Shown piece after piece: positions 19,358 through 29,076 of a stretch of 64,000 bases of DNA. How positions within the stretch are numbered: the first letter of the stretch is position 1; each line of letters starts with the position of its first letter. The DNA is from an uncultured Alphaproteobacteria bacterium (GTDB taxonomy: Bacteria > Pseudomonadota > Alphaproteobacteria > HIMB59 > GCA-002718135), in contig CACJPV010000001.1 of the NCBI GenBank assembly GCA_902595425.1, positions 298,410-362,409 of the forward strand. Reading direction: 5' to 3'. A model generated the notes under the pieces. The model saw only the letters and a program-made list of their open reading frames with translations. It made no database searches and had not been told where the DNA came from. Position numbers and translations under genes: made by a program.

Positions 19358-20681
19358 TTTTTTTTATTTTTATTTTAATTGTCTTATCTTTTAATTTTGC
19401 ACTCAGCGTATCATTATCTTTTATAAGTTTTGAATCATTTATTATTTTTTTATCTTTTGATAATATAGAGTAACCCTTTTTTAAATTAGAATGGATTGAA
19501 TTGGTTTCAATTAACCTTAAAAGATTTTTAAATTTTTCCGTGCTAATTTTTAATTCTCTTTTAACTGAAGAGTCTAAATTTTGTGAGAGAGTTTTAAGTT
19601 TCGATTTATTAAATTTTATTGAATCATTGGAAATTTTTAAGGTATTGGATAATGAATATAAGTCCTTAGCTGCTATTTGAAAATTGTTTTTGATAATTCT
19701 ACTTGATCCAGTATTAAGGAAAACTAAACGATTTTTAAATGACTCAATTATCTGAGAAGGAGTTTTAATATAAGAAATTAATTTTTGAATATTTGTTAAG
19801 TTTTGTTGTATAAGATTATCAATGCTATAATTTAATCTTTGAGCTAAAACCACAATTCTATTAACAAGTTCAGAACGAACAGGAACAACCAATTCAGCAG
19901 CTGCAGTAGGTGTTGATGCCCTTAAATCTGATACAAAATCAATAATCGTTGTGTCCGTTTCATGACCAATCGCAGAAATAATCGGTATATTGGATTTAAA
20001 AACACTTTCTGCCAATTTTTCCTCATTAAACACCATTAGATCTTCTGTGCTACCTCCCCCTCTTGCTATAATAATTACATCAGGTTTATCGTTTGTAAAT
20101 TCATTGAAACCATTAATTGCATCAATTATACTATTAGATGCCTCAGTACCTTGAACTGCGACTGGCCATAAATCTATATGAGTTTTAAAGCGATCAGAAA
20201 TTCTATTAATAATATCATGAATAACAGATCCAGTTGGAGAGGTGATTACACCTATTCTTGATGGAAGATAAGGAATTTTTTTTTTATTTTCATCTTCAAA
20301 ATATCCCTTTGCATTAAGTCTTTTTTTTCTTTCTTCTATTATTTTTAATAATGCCCCTTCTCCAGCTATCTCAATTTTATCAACATCTATCTGGTATGTG
20401 GTTTTGAATTTTGACCAAGTTGTAATTCGCCCTGTTAATGTTACCTCCATACCAATCTCAGGTTCAAATTTAAGTGATCGTTTTTTTTGCTCCCATACAA
20501 CAGCGCTTAGAATTGATGTTTCATCCTTTAGAGTAATGTAAATTTGGCCTTTTGTGGCTACTCGTATTTCTGATATCTCACCTTTTACTCGAACATAACT
20601 AAAATGTTCTTCAATCACCTCTTTAAGAGCTTTATTAAATTGTGTAACACCGTATTCAGGAATATTAAATTTTAAATTCAT
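19350..20681 (-). CDS. xseA: Exodeoxyribonuclease VII large subunit
   Basis: Catalytic subunit of exonuclease VII, which degrades single-stranded DNA. The N-terminal OB fold (YVRVKGEISEIRVATKGQIY, residues about 30-50) leads to the catalytic core with IGVITSPTGSVIHDI, IIARGGGSTEDLMVFNEEKL and AIGHETDTTIIDFVSDLRA. The long C-terminal part is helical and Lys-rich, as in the family. 443 residues. It overlaps tadA by four bases. The small subunit xseB is not in this window. Confidence 0.95.
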   Translation of the reverse strand: MNLKFNIPEYGVTQFNKALKEVIEEHFSYVRVKGEISEIRVATKGQIYITLKDETSILSAVVWEQKKRSLKFEPEIGMEVTLTGRITTWSKFKTTYQIDVDKIEIAGEGALLKIIEERKKRLNAKGYFEDENKKKIPYLPSRIGVITSPTGSVIHDIINRISDRFKTHIDLWPVAVQGTEASNSIIDAINGFNEFTNDKPDVIIIARGGGSTEDLMVFNEEKLAESVFKSNIPIISAIGHETDTTIIDFVSDLRASTPTAAAELVVPVRSELVNRIVVLAQRLNYSIDNLIQQNLTNIQKLISYIKTPSQIIESFKNRLVFLNTGSSRIIKNNFQIAAKDLYSLSNTLKISNDSIKFNKSKLKTLSQNLDSSVKRELKISTEKFKNLLRLIETNSIHSNLKKGYSILSKDKKIINDSKLIKDNDTLSAKLKDKTIKIKIKKIN

Positions 20682-21130
20682 TTTCGTATTTTTTTAAAAA
20701 ACTCTTTAAGTAAATTATTGCATTCTTTTTCCATTATACCTCCATAAATTTCAGTTTTGAAAGTATGCTTTTCATTAGAAAATAATTTATTTTTTTCTAT
20801 ACCTCCCTTTTTTTCATCATACGCTCCAAAATATAGTTTTTTTATATGTGCTTCTTTAATAGCTGATGCGCACATCAAGCAAGGTTCCAATGTTACAAAC
20901 ATAATAACGTTATTAAGATATTTAGAAGATAATTTTTTACATGCATTTATAATTAAATCTATTTCACAGTGATAAATAGCATTTTTTTCTTTGTTAACCT
21001 TGTTAAAACTTTTTACAATAATTTCATTTGTAACAACATCAACTAATATTCCCCCAACAGGAACTTCGTCTTTTTCATAAGCAAGTTTAGCTTGATTAAT
21101 AGCTTCATTCATAAAATAATTAATGTTCAT
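20678..21130 (-). CDS. tadA: tRNA-specific adenosine deaminase
   Basis: Zinc deaminase converting adenosine-34 to inosine in tRNA-Arg(ACG). The zinc motif PCLMCASAI supplies the two cysteines. The first motif reads HCEIDLI where almost all family members have HAE-I, an Ala to Cys change between the zinc His and the catalytic Glu; both essential residues are kept. EVPVGGILVD is the standard N-terminal substrate loop. Either the first ATG or one six codons later could be the start. It lies divergent to the peptidase C26 gene and overlaps xseA, with which it is probably co-transcribed. Confidence 0.92.
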   Translation of the reverse strand: MNINYFMNEAINQAKLAYEKDEVPVGGILVDVVTNEIIVKSFNKVNKEKNAIYHCEIDLIINACKKLSSKYLNNVIMFVTLEPCLMCASAIKEAHIKKLYFGAYDEKKGGIEKNKLFSNEKHTFKTEIYGGIMEKECNNLLKEFFKKIRK

Positions 21131-21167
21131 GATAGCAAAAATTAAAATAAAATTATATTATCATTAT

Positions 21168-21875
21168 ATGAAAAGTCCAATCATAGGGATTACGTTAGAT
21201 TTTGAAAATAGTGGTGGATACTCTAAATTTCCCTGGTATGCAATTCGAGAAAATTATTTATCTTGTTTATATAAATTTGGTGCAATCCCATTCCCAATAT
21301 TTCATGAGACTTCAATTAATAGTTCCCTTCTTAATATCTTAGATGGTTTAGTTATTACTGGAGGTAATTTTGATATTAATCCAGAGATTTATGCAGAGAA
21401 AAATGCTGGTTCAAGAAATCTAAAAGATAAAAGGACTAAATTTGAAATAGATATTTTTCATAAATTTCTAGATACAACAAAACCTATTCTTGGAATTTGT
21501 GGTGGTCAGCAATTAATGAACGTTGCGAGTGGTGGAAATTTAATTCAAGATATTAACAATTCCATCCAAACTAATATTTATCATGAACAGCAAAATCCAC
21601 GAAATGAAGTTAGTCATAAAATTAAAATAATGAAAAATTCAAAACTTTATAAAGTTATTAATAGTGAAATTATAGAAGTTAATAGTGCTCATCATCAATC
21701 AGTAAATGAACTTGGTAAAGATTTTGTATCATGCGCAATAGCTGCAGATGGAATAATTGAAGGAATAGAACATATTAATCATAGTTGGTGCATTGGACTT
21801 CAATGGCATCCTGAATTTTTAATTACAAAAGCTGACTCAGCAATAATTGAAGATTTTGTTTCTCATGCAAAGTAA
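21168..21875 (+). CDS. Peptidase C26 family glutamine amidotransferase (PuuD-like)
   Basis: Class I amidotransferase-type hydrolase of the gamma-glutamyl-gamma-aminobutyrate hydrolase group. I chose the ATG at 21168 because MKSPIIGITLDFE is the standard opening; an earlier in-frame ATG would add 15 unlikely residues. The nucleophile lies in ILGICGGQQLMNVASGG, and GLQWHPEF provides the His-Glu pair. Such enzymes cleave gamma-glutamyl bonds, for instance in putrescine breakdown, but no puu genes flank it. Its end overlaps the start of the pseudouridine synthase gene by 11 bases. Confidence 0.88.
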   Translation: MKSPIIGITLDFENSGGYSKFPWYAIRENYLSCLYKFGAIPFPIFHETSINSSLLNILDGLVITGGNFDINPEIYAEKNAGSRNLKDKRTKFEIDIFHKFLDTTKPILGICGGQQLMNVASGGNLIQDINNSIQTNIYHEQQNPRNEVSHKIKIMKNSKLYKVINSEIIEVNSAHHQSVNELGKDFVSCAIAADGIIEGIEHINHSWCIGLQWHPEFLITKADSAIIEDFVSHAK

Positions 21876-22566
21876 AATTAGAATAGCAAAATATATTTCA
21901 AATGCAGGATATTGTTCTAGGCGAGATGCTGAAAAACTTATTGAGGAAAGATTAGTAAAAATAAATGATAAATTATGTATGCATCCGAGTGATACAGTAA
22001 CTGCAAATGACAAAATTACTGTTGGAAAAAAAATTATTAAATTAAATAAAGCTATCAAATTATGGAAGTTATATAAGCCTATAAAATATATATGCTCAAC
22101 AAAAGACGAGTATAATAGAAAAAAAATATTTGATTTGATACCACAAGACTTCCCAAGAATTATTAGTATAGGACGACTAGACTTTATGAGTGAAGGACTT
22201 CTGTTATTAACTAATAATGGAGATTTTGCTCGAAAATTAGAACTTCCAACCACAGGGTATGAAAGAATTTACAGAGTGTGTATTAGAGGTCAAATTGATT
22301 TAAAATATCTTAAAAAAATTAATAATGGCATCAAAATAGACGGAATTTTTTATAAAAAAATTAAAATTAAAATTGATAAATCTAACAAAAATTTTACGTG
22401 GTTAATTGCAAAGTTGAAAGAAGGTAAAAATAGAGAGATAAGAAATATTTGTAAACACTTCTCATGGCAAATTGTTAAATTAATAAGAATCCAGTATGGA
22501 TCATATAAGTTAGGAAGATTAAAAGAAGGACAAATAGAAGAAATAAAAATTAAAACAAATGCCTAG
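21865..22566 (+). CDS. Pseudouridine synthase, RluB/RsuA family
   Basis: A 233-residue RNA pseudouridine synthase with an N-terminal S4 RNA-binding domain (RIAKYISNAGYCSRRDAEKL) and the catalytic motif GRLDFMSEGLLLLTNNG, whose Asp is the nucleophile. The downstream GKNREIRNICKHF segment is conserved in RluB/RluE/RsuA enzymes. The start at 21865 (MQSKIRIAKY) is preferred over an upstream ATG. It most likely modifies 23S rRNA (RluB position), but RsuA-type action on 16S rRNA cannot be excluded. The following gene, rsmD, overlaps by eight bases; rluB-rsmD is a frequent alphaproteobacterial pair. Confidence 0.92.
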   Translation: MQSKIRIAKYISNAGYCSRRDAEKLIEERLVKINDKLCMHPSDTVTANDKITVGKKIIKLNKAIKLWKLYKPIKYICSTKDEYNRKKIFDLIPQDFPRIISIGRLDFMSEGLLLLTNNGDFARKLELPTTGYERIYRVCIRGQIDLKYLKKINNGIKIDGIFYKKIKIKIDKSNKNFTWLIAKLKEGKNREIRNICKHFSWQIVKLIRIQYGSYKLGRLKEGQIEEIKIKTNA

Positions 22567-23119
22567 TATTATCGGAGGAAAATATAAAAGAACGAAGATA
22601 GAAGTTCCAAGTAAATTTGTAAGACCAACATCTGCTCTGAAAAGAGAAGCAATTTTTTCAATATTAGAGAGCTATTCAATGCAAAATTCTATTGATATTT
22701 ATAAAGATAAATCGATCATTGATATCTTTGCAGGTTCAGGATTAATTGGATTAGAGGCTATTTCAAGGGGAATGAAAAAATCTTACTTTATTGAAAATGA
22801 TGAGGGTGTTTTTAATATCCTTAAAAGGAATTGTGATAAAATTTGTACACGTAATGAATATGAAATTATATTTGAAAACGCAATAATCGGAATTGAAAGA
22901 GAATTTGAGATAGAACCATCTGTAATTTTTATTGATCCTCCTTATAATAAAGAAAACATAGATCAAATTTTATTAAATATTGTCAAAAATAAAATTAAGT
23001 TGGATGATACTGTAATTGTAATTGAAACCGAAAAGAATCAAGAAATTAAAATTCCAGATGATTTAATTATTTTAAAAGAAAAAATTTATGGAAAAACTAA
23101 ATTGTTTTTTTTAAATTAA
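22559..23119 (+). CDS. rsmD: 16S rRNA m2G966 methyltransferase
   Basis: Rossmann-fold AdoMet methyltransferase acting on the exocyclic amino group of G966 in 16S rRNA. The N-terminal IIGGKYKRTKIEVP and RPTSALKREAIFSIL segments are specific for RsmD; DIFAGSGLIGLEAISRG is the AdoMet loop and VIFIDPPYNKE is the DPPY catalytic motif. 186 residues. Overlaps the pseudouridine synthase gene upstream and converges with pgi, their last four bases overlapping. Confidence 0.95.
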   Translation: MPSIIGGKYKRTKIEVPSKFVRPTSALKREAIFSILESYSMQNSIDIYKDKSIIDIFAGSGLIGLEAISRGMKKSYFIENDEGVFNILKRNCDKICTRNEYEIIFENAIIGIEREFEIEPSVIFIDPPYNKENIDQILLNIVKNKIKLDDTVIVIETEKNQEIKIPDDLIILKEKIYGKTKLFFLN

Positions 23120-24327
23120 CTCAAATATTTTTTTGTCAATATTTTTCCTTGTTCTACAGCTGGTTGATCAAAAGGATCAACATCAAAATAAATACATGCA
23201 GCAATTGTTTCAATAATGCTGTTTGCCATCAACATACCAATGTTCTCTTCATCTATTGTTTCAATTAATATTTCTCTAAATTTAAAATTATTAAGTTTAA
23301 AAGTGTCGATTGTGGCATCTTGTTCTGCATGCATCAAGTCACCCATTTTTTTATTTACTAAATAATTAACTGACTCAGCTTCCATTAATTGTGAATCAAT
23401 AGTTAAACCTTTGTTTTTATAATTGCTTTTTATGAAAGTAAAAAATTTATCTTTTGGCCCATCTAAGTATAGTTGAAGCTGGCTATGTTGATCAGTAGTA
23501 CCAATAGCATGCAAAGCTGTAACTCCTCTGTCTTGTTTTCCAATACTTTCTGCCCATAATTGAAGATACCATTTTCCAAAATAATTTAATCCATCAGAAT
23601 AAGTCATTAAAACGTTTGAAGAATAATTATTAGAAACACAATATCTAAATATTTGAGCAAAGTTTAAAGAATTATTATAATTATTTTTACTCAAAACTTT
23701 AACCACACCCTCATGAATTTTTCTAACATTTAAACCAGCTATAATTGCTGGAACCATACCTACATTAGAAAATACGGAGTAACGACCTCCAATATCATTT
23801 TGATGTTGTAAAAGAAGACAGTCATTTTTTTTTGCAATATTGAATAATGGTGAGTCTTTGAATTCAGTAATAACGATCATGTTTTTATACAGATAATTTA
23901 AAATATTTTTTTCATTAGCAATATTCACTATACTGCCTAGTTGCGATAGTGTTTCAGGTGTAGTGCCAGATTTAGAAATTACTATAAAGCCAGTAGTTTG
24001 AAAATCTAATTTAAGAATTTGACTTTGAAAAAACAAAGGATCAATATTATCAAAAAATAATATATTATCCGGTTGATCTGCTAAAATATTTATAAGAGCT
24101 CTAGCACCAAGATTTGATCCTCCTGTTCCAAAAACTACAAATTTTTTTTTATTTTTTTTAAATAACTCAGTATTTTCTATTGTTAAATTTAATAAATTAG
24201 TATTTTTTGCAATATTAAGTGATGGAAGATTATTGCAAATATCTTTTATTTTAATATTAAGATCAATAATATCTTGGTCTAGTTTAATATCATTTTCAAA
24301 GTTAATATTAGTAAAATTAATTTTCAT
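23116..24327 (-). CDS. pgi: Glucose-6-phosphate isomerase (short form)
   Basis: Interconverts glucose 6-phosphate and fructose 6-phosphate. The phosphate-binding FVVFGTGGSNLGARALINIL, the later VISKSGTTPETLSQL loop (SIS domain) and HAIGTTDQHSQLQLYLDGP match Pgi, and the C-terminal EQGKILTKKYL carries the catalytic Lys. At 403 residues it is far shorter than the 550-residue E. coli enzyme, as in other streamlined alphaproteobacteria. It is the last gene of the minus-strand series EamA-xylA-ribF-ileS-lspA-DUF3035-pgi, four bases after the lipoprotein gene. Confidence 0.93.
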   Translation of the reverse strand: MKINFTNINFENDIKLDQDIIDLNIKIKDICNNLPSLNIAKNTNLLNLTIENTELFKKNKKKFVVFGTGGSNLGARALINILADQPDNILFFDNIDPLFFQSQILKLDFQTTGFIVISKSGTTPETLSQLGSIVNIANEKNILNYLYKNMIVITEFKDSPLFNIAKKNDCLLLQHQNDIGGRYSVFSNVGMVPAIIAGLNVRKIHEGVVKVLSKNNYNNSLNFAQIFRYCVSNNYSSNVLMTYSDGLNYFGKWYLQLWAESIGKQDRGVTALHAIGTTDQHSQLQLYLDGPKDKFFTFIKSNYKNKGLTIDSQLMEAESVNYLVNKKMGDLMHAEQDATIDTFKLNNFKFREILIETIDEENIGMLMANSIIETIAACIYFDVDPFDQPAVEQGKILTKKYLS

Positions 24328-24331
24328 TTAA

Positions 24332-24859
24332 TTAAAAAAAGAAAAATCTTTTCTTCTTTTTAGCTTTATCTTTGACTTTAATTGTTGGAATTATTTCTTT
24401 TGAACCCACTTCACCACTCAAAAGTTCATTTCTTAACCTATCTGATTCAGCAATAGAGTCTAAAATTTCCATTTCATCGTTCCAAGATTTAGAGAATAAT
24501 TTTTTTTCAGAAGCAAAATATTCATCAATGTCTTCCCTAATGCTGTTGTCTGCTTCATCAGCGTTACTTTGGTTCAAGATATTTTCCATCGTTGATAATT
24601 TTAATTTGTTATTGTTGTCATCATCTTCTATGCCAAAAAGTATTTCTTTTGCTAATTCACTCTCTTCATTATTAAGATTTTTTTCTTCTAATTGATCTGG
24701 AGGTAAAAGATTAAAGTCAGGTGGAATAATAAGTGGAGGATTTTCAATAACAGTAAATTCATCAATACTTTTTCTATTAACTCCAGCACTTTCTCTAACT
24801 TTTGAGCATGAGACTATAAATAGTGTACAAAATAAAATTATAAAAAGTATGTTTTTCAT
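24332..24859 (-). CDS. DUF3035 family lipoprotein
   Basis: A 175-residue predicted lipoprotein. The signal peptide ends in a lipobox FIVSC with the lipidated cysteine at C18. ENPPLIIPPDFNLLPP is the hallmark of DUF3035 proteins, which lie beside lspA in many alphaproteobacteria; the rest is acidic, low complexity and probably disordered, ending in a Lys/Phe-rich tail. Its start overlaps the end of lspA by four bases, so the lipoprotein is encoded next to the peptidase that matures lipoproteins. A role in envelope assembly is plausible but unproven. Confidence 0.78.
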   Translation of the reverse strand: MKNILFIILFCTLFIVSCSKVRESAGVNRKSIDEFTVIENPPLIIPPDFNLLPPDQLEEKNLNNEESELAKEILFGIEDDDNNNKLKLSTMENILNQSNADEADNSIREDIDEYFASEKKLFSKSWNDEMEILDSIAESDRLRNELLSGEVGSKEIIPTIKVKDKAKKKKRFFFF

Positions 24860-25335
24860 TCTTTATTTTTATTTATTTTTTTTAAGACGTTCAATAATAT
24901 CATTATTATACCAATTGATATATAAATATCAGCAAAATTAAAAGCAGGCCAATAATATTGATTGATGTGTAAATAAATGAAATCTATGACATAACCATTG
25001 ATAAATCTATCAATAATATTCGCTATAGCTCCACATATTATAATAAACAAACCCCATCTCTCTAGGTTATCTTGAGTATTTAATAAAAGATAAATAATAA
25101 AAAAAACAACTAATATACCAATTACAATTAAATATAGAGGAGCTATGGTTCCAGAAAATAATCCAAATGAAATTCCAAAATTATGTATGTGCGTAATATC
25201 AAAAAAGGGAGTTATTTTAATAAATTGATACAGGTCAATATAGTAAAAAACTAAATATTTAGAAAATAAATCAAAAGCAATTAAAATTACAAAAATTAAA
25301 ATTTTTCGCAAGTTTATTAATTCATGAAATGGCAT
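24856..25335 (-). CDS. lspA: Lipoprotein signal peptidase (signal peptidase II)
   Basis: Four-helix membrane aspartyl protease that cleaves prolipoproteins before the lipidated cysteine. The two catalytic Asp motifs are present: NIIDRFINGYVIDFI and FNFADIYISIGI. I prefer the start at 25335 (MPFHELINLRKIL); an earlier ATG nine codons upstream would overlap ileS more deeply. It overlaps the end of ileS by 14 bases, the usual ileS-lspA pairing. Confidence 0.95.
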   Translation of the reverse strand: MPFHELINLRKILIFVILIAFDLFSKYLVFYYIDLYQFIKITPFFDITHIHNFGISFGLFSGTIAPLYLIVIGILVVFFIIYLLLNTQDNLERWGLFIIICGAIANIIDRFINGYVIDFIYLHINQYYWPAFNFADIYISIGIIMILLNVLKKINKNKE

Positions 25336-28096
25336 TATCGCAACGCTCACATATTTCATCACGTATTAACTGTTCTTTATATTTCCAACATCTTTGACAC
25401 TTTTGTCCTTTTGTTTTTGAAACACCAATTTTAACATTATAAACATCCTCTAAAGAAAAACCTTGCGATTCTTCAGTTAATACATGTAAGGAAAATGACG
25501 AAGTGATACTTATCTCATCTAAAGGGTAATTTTTAATTTTTTCCAATGTTTCTCTATCAATATAAATATCAAGATGCGCCTCTAAACTAGAACCAATTAT
25601 TTTTTCAGCTCTCTTTTTCTCTAGTGCGCCAGTTATAACTTTTCTAATTTGTTTTAAAATTTTCCAATTTTCGTTGATTTTTGAGTTTTCATAATCTGCT
25701 GGAGTGTTTAAAAAATCTTCTAAATGAATACTCTCTAGATTTCCCATAGCTTTCCATGCTTCCTCAGTTGTGAATGATAATGAAGGAGCAAGCCATCTAA
25801 CTAAATAATTAAAAATTATCTCTAAAAGAGTTCTTGCGGATCGCCTTATTTTTGATTTTTTTCCATCACAATAAATAACATCCTTTCTAATATCAAAATA
25901 AAATGCTGAAAGATCATTAGAGCAAAAATTAAGTAAGGTTGTAAACATCAAATGAAAGTTAAAATTTTTCACACATTCGGAAATAATTTGATTAATTTCC
26001 CATAACCGGTGAAGGATATATTTTTCTAAATCTGGAAAATCACTCTCATCAATTTTTTCATTGTCATCAAAACCATCAAGGTTACCTATTATATATCTAA
26101 ATGTATTTCTAATTCTTCTATAAGAATCTGTTTGAGCTTGTAATATTGCATTATCTAATTTCAAATCATCATAATAGTCTGAAGCTACAACCCACAATCT
26201 TAAAATATCTACTCCATAATTTTTTAAAATATCATCAGGAGAAATAACGTTACCAAGAGATTTAGACATTTTTCTTCCTTTACCATCTACTACAAACCCA
26301 TGAGTCAATACACTTTCGTAAGGTGCCCTTCCTCTCGTTCCTGAAGATTCAAGTAATGATGAATGAAACCAACCACGATGTTGATCACTACCCTCTAAAT
26401 ACATGGATGCAGGCCATTTTAGATCCTCTCTTTTTTCTAAGCAAAAAGCATGAGTAGAGCCACTATCAAACCAAACTTCTACAACATCTTTAACTTGCTC
26501 AAAATCGTCTATTGAATATTTATCTCCAAGAAATCTCTGAGGATCTTCTATGAACCAAGTATCGCTTCCCTCTTTTTCATATATATCAGCAATTCGATCA
26601 ATTACTTCTTTATCTCGAAGTGGTTGACCAGTTTGTTTACTAACAAATAAAGGCAAAGGGACACCCCAAACCCTCTGTCTTGAAATACACCAGTCTGGTC
26701 TGGTTTCTATCATAGAGCGAAGGCGTGTCTTCCCCTGAGATGGATAGAAAACCGTTTCATCTATTGATTTTAATGCAATATCTCTTAACTTATTTTTGTC
26801 CATTGAAATAAACCACTGAGGTGTATTTCTATATATTAATGGAGCCTTGGACCTCCAAGAGTGAGGATAGCTATGACGCAGTGTCCCTCTAAATAATAAT
26901 TTTGAAAGTTCATTTAACTTGTCTGATATTTTAGAATCGACTTTATAAATGTGTTCACCCTCAAATCCTTTTGCATGATTATTGTATCTTCCATCATCCT
27001 GAACAGTTTGAATAATATCAACATCATTTTTTATGCCTAAATTATAATCATCATCTCCATGACCTGGAGCAATGTGCACTATGCCTGTGCCTTGTTCTAA
27101 ATTAACGAAGTCTCCATGAAATGGTTTTACTGTAAAATCATAACCTATTTTTTTAAATGGATGTTCACATTTACAATCAGATAAATTTTTACCATCAAAT
27201 TCTTTGATTTCTTTATAATCCTCAATTCCTATTTCATCACAAACTTGTTTTACTAAATCTTTTGCTAATATAAGTTTCTCTCCTTTAATAGCTAGAGAAT
27301 CCTCAGTAATCTTGTTAACTTCAATTAAGGAGTATTTTAAATTCTTACCAAATGCTAAAGCTCTATTTCCTGGGATAGTCCATGGTGTTGTTGTCCATAT
27401 AACTATATTTGATCCCTTTAAGTCGTTGTCACCAGAACTACTAATAAGAAATTTTACATATATTGTATTTGAAGTATGATCTTCATACTCAACCTCGGCA
27501 TCTGCTAATGCCGTTTTTTCTACAACAGACCATAAAACTGGTTTAGCCCCTTTATACAAACTCTCATCAATTAAAAATTTTCCAAGTTCTCTAACAATTT
27601 GGGCTTCTGCTTCATTAGACATTGTAAGATATGGGTTAAACCAATCCCCTTCGACACCTAGCCTCCTAAACTCTTTCCTTTGAATATCTATCCATTTTTC
27701 TGCAAATTCTCTACATTCTTGTCTGAACTGTACAACAGGTATATCATCTTTATTTTTACCTTTTTTTCTATAAGTCTCCTCAATTTTCCATTCTATAGGA
27801 AGTCCATGACAGTCCCATCCTGGAACATATATTGAATCTTTCCCAGCCATTTGCTGTGTCCTTACAATTACATCTTTTAATATTTTATTTAAAGCAGTTC
27901 CCATATGAATATGTCCATTTGCATACGGAGGTCCATCATGAAGAACAAATTTTTCTCTGCCTTTTGATTTTTCTCTTAATTTATAAAATATTCTTTCTTT
28001 GTCCCATTGCTCAAGGATCTTTGGCTCTTTAATAGGTAAATTTCCTCTCATTTCAAAAGAGGATTTAGGTAAAAAAATAGTATCTTTATATTCCAT
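25322..28096 (-). CDS. ileS: Isoleucyl-tRNA synthetase
   Basis: Class I aminoacyl-tRNA synthetase of 924 residues. The ATP-binding HIGH-type motif is in PPYANGHIHMGTAL (61-66) and the KMSKS motif is in GRKMSKSLGN around residue 605. The CP1 editing domain lies between (WTTTPWTIPGNRALAF). The C-terminal zinc finger CQRCWKY with CERCDNA is complete, which marks the bacterial, zinc-containing type rather than the mupirocin-resistant eukaryote-like form. Its start codon shares one base with the ribF stop (TAATG), and lspA follows with an overlap. Confidence 0.97.
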   Translation of the reverse strand: MEYKDTIFLPKSSFEMRGNLPIKEPKILEQWDKERIFYKLREKSKGREKFVLHDGPPYANGHIHMGTALNKILKDVIVRTQQMAGKDSIYVPGWDCHGLPIEWKIEETYRKKGKNKDDIPVVQFRQECREFAEKWIDIQRKEFRRLGVEGDWFNPYLTMSNEAEAQIVRELGKFLIDESLYKGAKPVLWSVVEKTALADAEVEYEDHTSNTIYVKFLISSSGDNDLKGSNIVIWTTTPWTIPGNRALAFGKNLKYSLIEVNKITEDSLAIKGEKLILAKDLVKQVCDEIGIEDYKEIKEFDGKNLSDCKCEHPFKKIGYDFTVKPFHGDFVNLEQGTGIVHIAPGHGDDDYNLGIKNDVDIIQTVQDDGRYNNHAKGFEGEHIYKVDSKISDKLNELSKLLFRGTLRHSYPHSWRSKAPLIYRNTPQWFISMDKNKLRDIALKSIDETVFYPSQGKTRLRSMIETRPDWCISRQRVWGVPLPLFVSKQTGQPLRDKEVIDRIADIYEKEGSDTWFIEDPQRFLGDKYSIDDFEQVKDVVEVWFDSGSTHAFCLEKREDLKWPASMYLEGSDQHRGWFHSSLLESSGTRGRAPYESVLTHGFVVDGKGRKMSKSLGNVISPDDILKNYGVDILRLWVVASDYYDDLKLDNAILQAQTDSYRRIRNTFRYIIGNLDGFDDNEKIDESDFPDLEKYILHRLWEINQIISECVKNFNFHLMFTTLLNFCSNDLSAFYFDIRKDVIYCDGKKSKIRRSARTLLEIIFNYLVRWLAPSLSFTTEEAWKAMGNLESIHLEDFLNTPADYENSKINENWKILKQIRKVITGALEKKRAEKIIGSSLEAHLDIYIDRETLEKIKNYPLDEISITSSFSLHVLTEESQGFSLEDVYNVKIGVSKTKGQKCQRCWKYKEQLIRDEICERCDNAIS

Positions 28097-29025
28097 TAAA
28101 TTTTATGATATTTTTTTGCTTTTATAACGTCTTTTTTAATTTGATTTGTTAGCGATTTAAAGTCCTTAAACTTTTTCTCAGGTCTAATAAATGTTAGAAA
28201 TTCAACAGTCAATTCTTTACCATAAATATTTTTAGTAAACTCAAAAATATGTGTTTCTAAAAGTAAATTCATTCCTTTTACTGTTGGTCGTTCTCCAAAA
28301 TTGGCTATTCCTCGATAATATTTGCCCATAAACTTTATCTTTACACAGTAAACACCTTTTTTAGGCAAAATATGATTTCCTGGTTTCATATTTGCAGTGG
28401 GGAAATTTATGAGTCGTGCTTTTTGATTACCCTTTATTATTTTACCCTGCATAAACCAATTACGCCCAAGAGACTGTGAAACTTTCTCAAATGATCCTTC
28501 ATTTATATGTCTTCTAATAGTTGAAGAAGAAAATTTAATATTAGTTTTCTTATTTTTTACATCACCAATAACTGTTAATTTATAACCATATATACGAGAT
28601 AGTTTTTTTAATAATGTAGTATCCCCTGTCCTATCTTTACCGAATCGAAAATCTCTGCCGACTACTATTTTTTTAATATTTAGTTGTTGAACTAGAATTT
28701 TTTCAATAAAACTTTTAGCATCTAAGGTTGATAATCTTTTATTGAATTTATATTCAATATAATTTTCAACACCTAGTAATTTAAGAAAGTTTTTTTTGTC
28801 ATCATTTGTCATGATATTAAAATTATCATCAGTTCTTTTAAAGTAGGCTTTTGGATGTGGAACAAACGTCAAGATAGCTGATTTTAAGTTATGTGATTGA
28901 GAATTGTTTATAATTTTTTTTATCAAATGCTGATGACCCAAATGGATCCCATCAAAATTTCCTATACACAAAGATATATTTTTTATTTTAAAATCTTTTC
29001 TAGTATTTAAATTATGTAATTTCAC
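28096..29025 (-). CDS. ribF: Bifunctional riboflavin kinase/FAD synthetase
   Basis: Makes FMN and FAD from riboflavin. The N-terminal nucleotidyltransferase domain has GNFDGIHLGHQHLI (the GxHxGH-type motif) and VVGRDFRFGKDRTGD; the C-terminal riboflavin kinase domain has ARLINFPTANM (FPTAN motif) and GVYCVKIKF. 309 residues, usual length. It precedes ileS with a TAATG overlap, the common ribF-ileS-lspA order. No FMN riboswitch is visible in the roughly 50-base gap upstream. Confidence 0.95.
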   Translation of the reverse strand: MKLHNLNTRKDFKIKNISLCIGNFDGIHLGHQHLIKKIINNSQSHNLKSAILTFVPHPKAYFKRTDDNFNIMTNDDKKNFLKLLGVENYIEYKFNKRLSTLDAKSFIEKILVQQLNIKKIVVGRDFRFGKDRTGDTTLLKKLSRIYGYKLTVIGDVKNKKTNIKFSSSTIRRHINEGSFEKVSQSLGRNWFMQGKIIKGNQKARLINFPTANMKPGNHILPKKGVYCVKIKFMGKYYRGIANFGERPTVKGMNLLLETHIFEFTKNIYGKELTVEFLTFIRPEKKFKDFKSLTNQIKKDVIKAKKYHKI

Positions 29026-29076
29026 TTCAGTATGCAGGTATATAAATACATCTATAAACTAGATTTAAAAATTGAA

